Of a stretch of 14,404 bases of DNA, positions 13,490 through 14,404 are shown one piece after another (position 1 is the stretch's first letter; each line of letters opens with the position of its first letter). Source of the DNA: Rhodoferax sp. (GTDB lineage: Bacteria; Pseudomonadota; Gammaproteobacteria; Burkholderiales; Burkholderiaceae_C); the NCBI GenBank assembly GCA_017880985.1, contig JADGRK010000024.1:1-14404 (forward strand), given 5' to 3'. The position numbers were made by a program, and so were the translations under genes. Under the pieces are notes generated by a model that ran no database searches, was not told the origin of the DNA, and saw only the letters and a program-made list of their open reading frames with translations.

Positions 13490-13900
13490 TCAGGCACCAC
13501 GCCGGGCGTCCATACTCCACGCGCCTGCCCCAAATGCGGTCAACATCAACAGTCCCCCCGCGATGGCCACGTTTTTGAAGAACATGATTTGCTGAATCAT
13601 GGCCTGATCCGGGGCTGCGGCCCAAAACTTGTGAAAGAACAGGCCCGCTACCAAAGTAAAAACGGCCATAAGGAATGCCGCCCAACGGGTCTGAAATCCG
13701 GCAATCAGCGCCAGCCCGCCGCCCACTTCCACGGCGACGGCAATTGCTGCACCCAATACCGGAAAAGGCAAGCCAACCGAGGCAATATAGCCTGTAGTGC
13801 CCGCAAATCCCGCAATTTTCATGATACCGGCGGGCAGGAACAGCAGCGCCATCAGGATACGGGCTGCGAGGGCAAAAGGATTCTGCAAATTGGAAAACAT
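13490..13900 (-). CDS. DoxX family membrane protein
   Basis: A 136-residue integral membrane protein with four predicted helices at about residues 11-30, 46-68, 72-90 and 109-127. The segments ARILMALLFLPAGIMKIAG, VEVGGGLALIAGF and FFKNVAIAGGLLML are typical of the DoxX/DoxD family. DoxX proteins accompany redox enzymes and quinone or thiol-stress systems in many bacteria, but their exact activity is mostly unknown. An AGGAGT Shine-Dalgarno precedes the ATG at 13900. It sits between pirin and a flavodoxin, a grouping found in other proteobacteria, which suggests a shared role in quinone or electrophile stress (inference). Confidence 0.92.
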   Translation of the reverse strand: MFSNLQNPFALAARILMALLFLPAGIMKIAGFAGTTGYIASVGLPFPVLGAAIAVAVEVGGGLALIAGFQTRWAAFLMAVFTLVAGLFFHKFWAAAPDQAMIQQIMFFKNVAIAGGLLMLTAFGAGAWSMDARRGA

Positions 13901-13957
13901 AAAAACTCCTGAAAAAAAATTGGAACAAAAGAGTGATGATTTGCCGGACAGATCTTT

Positions 13958-13975
13958 AGCTCTGTCCTCAACTGA
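13958..13975 (-). repeat. 18-base intercistronic repeat, copy 2 (pirin-doxX gap)
   Basis: Identical to 4345-4362. On the gene strand it begins immediately after the pirin stop codon. Here its CTCTGTCC portion pairs with an upstream GGACAGA: arms 13946-13952 and 13961-13967, loop TCTTTAGC. Next to it the plus strand also shows a short direct repeat, TCAACTGA followed by TCAACTG. Confidence 0.6.
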
Positions 13976-14404
13976 TCAACTGTGTAGATCGAACACCAGC
14001 ACTTCGGCGTTCTTGCCTTGGGCCAGATGGATGAGGCGCTCGCCGTCCAGCAGTGCCGCATCACCCGTGACCAGCGTGACGCCGTTGACGGATAGTTCTC
14101 CACGCACCAAATGCACGTAAGCCTTTCGATTTGGGTCCAGCGTCAATTGGGCAGTTTGGTCGCCATCAAACAGGCCCGCATACAGACGGGCATCAGCATG
14201 AATGATGACCGACCCTCGGGCGCCATCATTGGAGGCCAGCAAGCGCAAATTGCCAAGTTTTTCGGCATCAGCGAAAGTCTTCTGTTCGTAACTCGGCTCA
14301 ATGCTCATGACATTGGGCTCGATCCAGATTTGCAGCAAATGGGTGGTGTCGTTCGGCGCATGATTGAATTCGCTGTGCTGTACACCGGTGCCCGCACTCA
14401 TGCG
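13976..14404 (-). CDS. pirin family protein (5' end outside window)
   Basis: A cupin-type pirin; relatives include quercetinases and redox-responsive regulators. The reading frame enters at 14404 with RMSAGTGVQHSEFNHA, the conserved block that contains the last two of the four metal ligands (His and Glu of HSE); the other two lie in the missing N-terminal half. The remaining 140 or so residues make up the end of the first cupin barrel and the second pirin domain, with LLQIWIEP and the C-terminal barrel ending in VLVFDLHS. The methionine at 14401 is internal, not a start. It is the first visible gene of a unit with the DoxX and flavodoxin genes, 75 bases upstream of doxX, with the 18-base repeat at its stop codon. 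Confidence 0.93.
   Translation of the reverse strand, partial: RMSAGTGVQHSEFNHAPNDTTHLLQIWIEPNVMSIEPSYEQKTFADAEKLGNLRLLASNDGARGSVIIHADARLYAGLFDGDQTAQLTLDPNRKAYVHLVRGELSVNGVTLVTGDAALLDGERLIHLAQGKNAEVLVFDLHS

Overview
The window looks like a chromosomal stretch of a betaproteobacterium of the order Burkholderiales, most likely family Comamonadaceae (Rhodoferax/Polaromonas-like). The reasons are the pgeF-phaC-phaA-phaB gene order, protein sequences resembling that group, and a short interspersed repeat type I remember from those genomes. This is inference by eye; no search was run. Nearly all of the DNA is coding, the largest gene-free gap is about 220 bases, and I see no tRNA, rRNA, CRISPR array, insertion sequence or prophage gene.

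Layout, left to right. (1) 1-1166, minus: NADP isocitrate dehydrogenase (icd), cut at its 3' end by the window edge. (2) 1386-1727, plus: a small exported Ala/Lys-rich protein built of 11-residue repeats, with a structured leader and a strong terminator, followed by an exported DUF192 protein (1838-2290). (3) 6106-2314, minus: a complete class I polyhydroxyalkanoate operon phaC-phaA-phaB. (4) 6213-6509, plus: a 98-residue membrane protein divergent from phaC whose 3' end overlaps pgeF antisense. (5) 9523-6441, minus: ycaO, a small membrane protein and pgeF, tightly packed. (6) 9625-12797, plus: ABM-domain protein, FAH-family hydrolase, zinc-ribbon Nudix hydrolase, a possible 39-residue small protein, and a DEDDh exonuclease fused to a UvrC/Cho-like GIY-YIG nuclease. 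(7) 14404-12854, minus: pirin (cut at its 5' end), DoxX membrane protein and a WrbA-like flavodoxin.

How the genes work together: PhaA condenses two acetyl-CoA, PhaB reduces acetoacetyl-CoA (classically with NADPH) and PhaC polymerises the hydroxyacyl-CoA. Icd is a major NADPH and TCA-flux enzyme, but it is a separate unit. The pirin-DoxX-flavodoxin set looks like a redox/quinone stress module. The ycaO-pgeF unit pairs a ribosomal-protein-S12 modification accessory with a cytosolic laccase-domain enzyme.

I find no clear-cut new multi-gene system. The best non-routine signals are: a family repeat apparently translated in frame inside pgeF; an identical 18-base element just after the first stop codon in two different operons; a UvrC-like four-cysteine [4Fe-4S] motif in the exonuclease/GIY-YIG fusion; a possible coupled small ORF ahead of that fusion; the hendecad-repeat exported protein and its leader; and a possible leaderless promoter for ycaO.
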